5,035 nucleotides of DNA from SpSt-600 sp042408195 (lineage in GTDB: Bacteria > Chloroflexota > Anaerolineae > SpSt-600). The position numbers and the translations under genes were made by a program. The notes under the pieces are model-generated. The model saw nothing but the letters and a program-made list of their open reading frames with translations, was not told where the DNA came from and did not search any database. Position 1 is the stretch's first letter; the number at the start of each line of letters is the position of its first letter. Below are positions 4,936-5,035 of the stretch, piece by piece. Where the stretch lies: contig JBHOQL010000095.1 of assembly GCA_042408195.1 (NCBI GenBank), forward strand, positions 1 to 5,035, in the 5' to 3' direction.

Positions 4936-5035
4936 GAGGGAGAGCGTGGGATTTGTGCTTCAGAGCCCTCACTATAAGTATTCGCTCGGCTGGGTTGCCA
5001 TGGGGGTTTTTCCTTCGCCAAGGGACTGGCGCAGT
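4936..5035. other. Unassigned sequence at the right edge
   Basis: No complete gene is seen. Several frames are open over this short stretch on both strands. On the minus strand one frame from the edge to a TAG at 4974-4972 includes the peptide SLGEGKTPM, which resembles the LGEGxTPL motif near the N-terminus of threonine synthases and then stops. On the plus strand an ATG at 5000 lacks a ribosome site, while a GTG at 4946 follows GGGAGAGC and stays open to the edge. CGCCA/TGGCG (5016-5020 and 5027-5031) is a small dyad. Nothing here supports a firm call. Confidence 0.4.

Overview
The window carries one tightly packed minus-strand operon of five complete genes. A sixth gene starts at the left edge, and a 150-bp tandem-repeat array lies upstream of the operon on the right. 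Read in the direction of transcription (right to left), the order is: an AmmeMemoRadiSam-system radical SAM enzyme (amrS, 4146-3133), a two-domain cupin protein (3133-2468), a stand-alone glutamate formimidoyltransferase (ftcD, 2455-1550), a membrane-anchored alpha/beta hydrolase (1547-666), a two-domain lipoprotein (669-22), and the first codons of another gene (8-1). Junctions run from a 4-nt overlap to 13 nt, nearly every gene has a strong GGAGG-type Shine-Dalgarno, and no terminator is visible between genes. Co-transcription is therefore very likely. A good extended -10 promoter lies just upstream of amrS.

Region by region: 1-4146 is almost entirely coding. 4147-4222 holds the amrS ribosome site and promoter. 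4223-4908 is a head-to-tail array of five units of about 147-150 bp, the last truncated. Each unit combines a longer A part with a shorter, G/C-run-rich B part that can form hairpins and is flanked by short direct repeats. 4909-5035 contains a weak inverted repeat and unassigned sequence, with a short threonine-synthase-like peptide motif at the very edge.

The organism is a bacterium: Shine-Dalgarno-rich operon, lipoprotein signal with lipobox, sigma-70-type promoter. AmrS, a monofunctional FtcD and G/C-rich intergenic tandem repeats would fit a thermophilic or anaerobic lineage such as Chloroflexota (Anaerolineae). That placement is an impression from gene content and repeat style, not proof.

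How the genes work together is not established. AmrS belongs to a conserved but functionally unresolved system normally linked to MEMO-like and AMMECR1-like proteins, neither of which appears here. FtcD connects to one-carbon/tetrahydrofolate metabolism. The bicupin, hydrolase and lipoprotein have no assignable substrate. The most interesting points are the AmrS-bicupin coupling, internal duplications in two proteins, Shine-Dalgarno sites hidden in the terminal Gly-Gly codons of two upstream genes, and the composite repeat array abutting the promoter.
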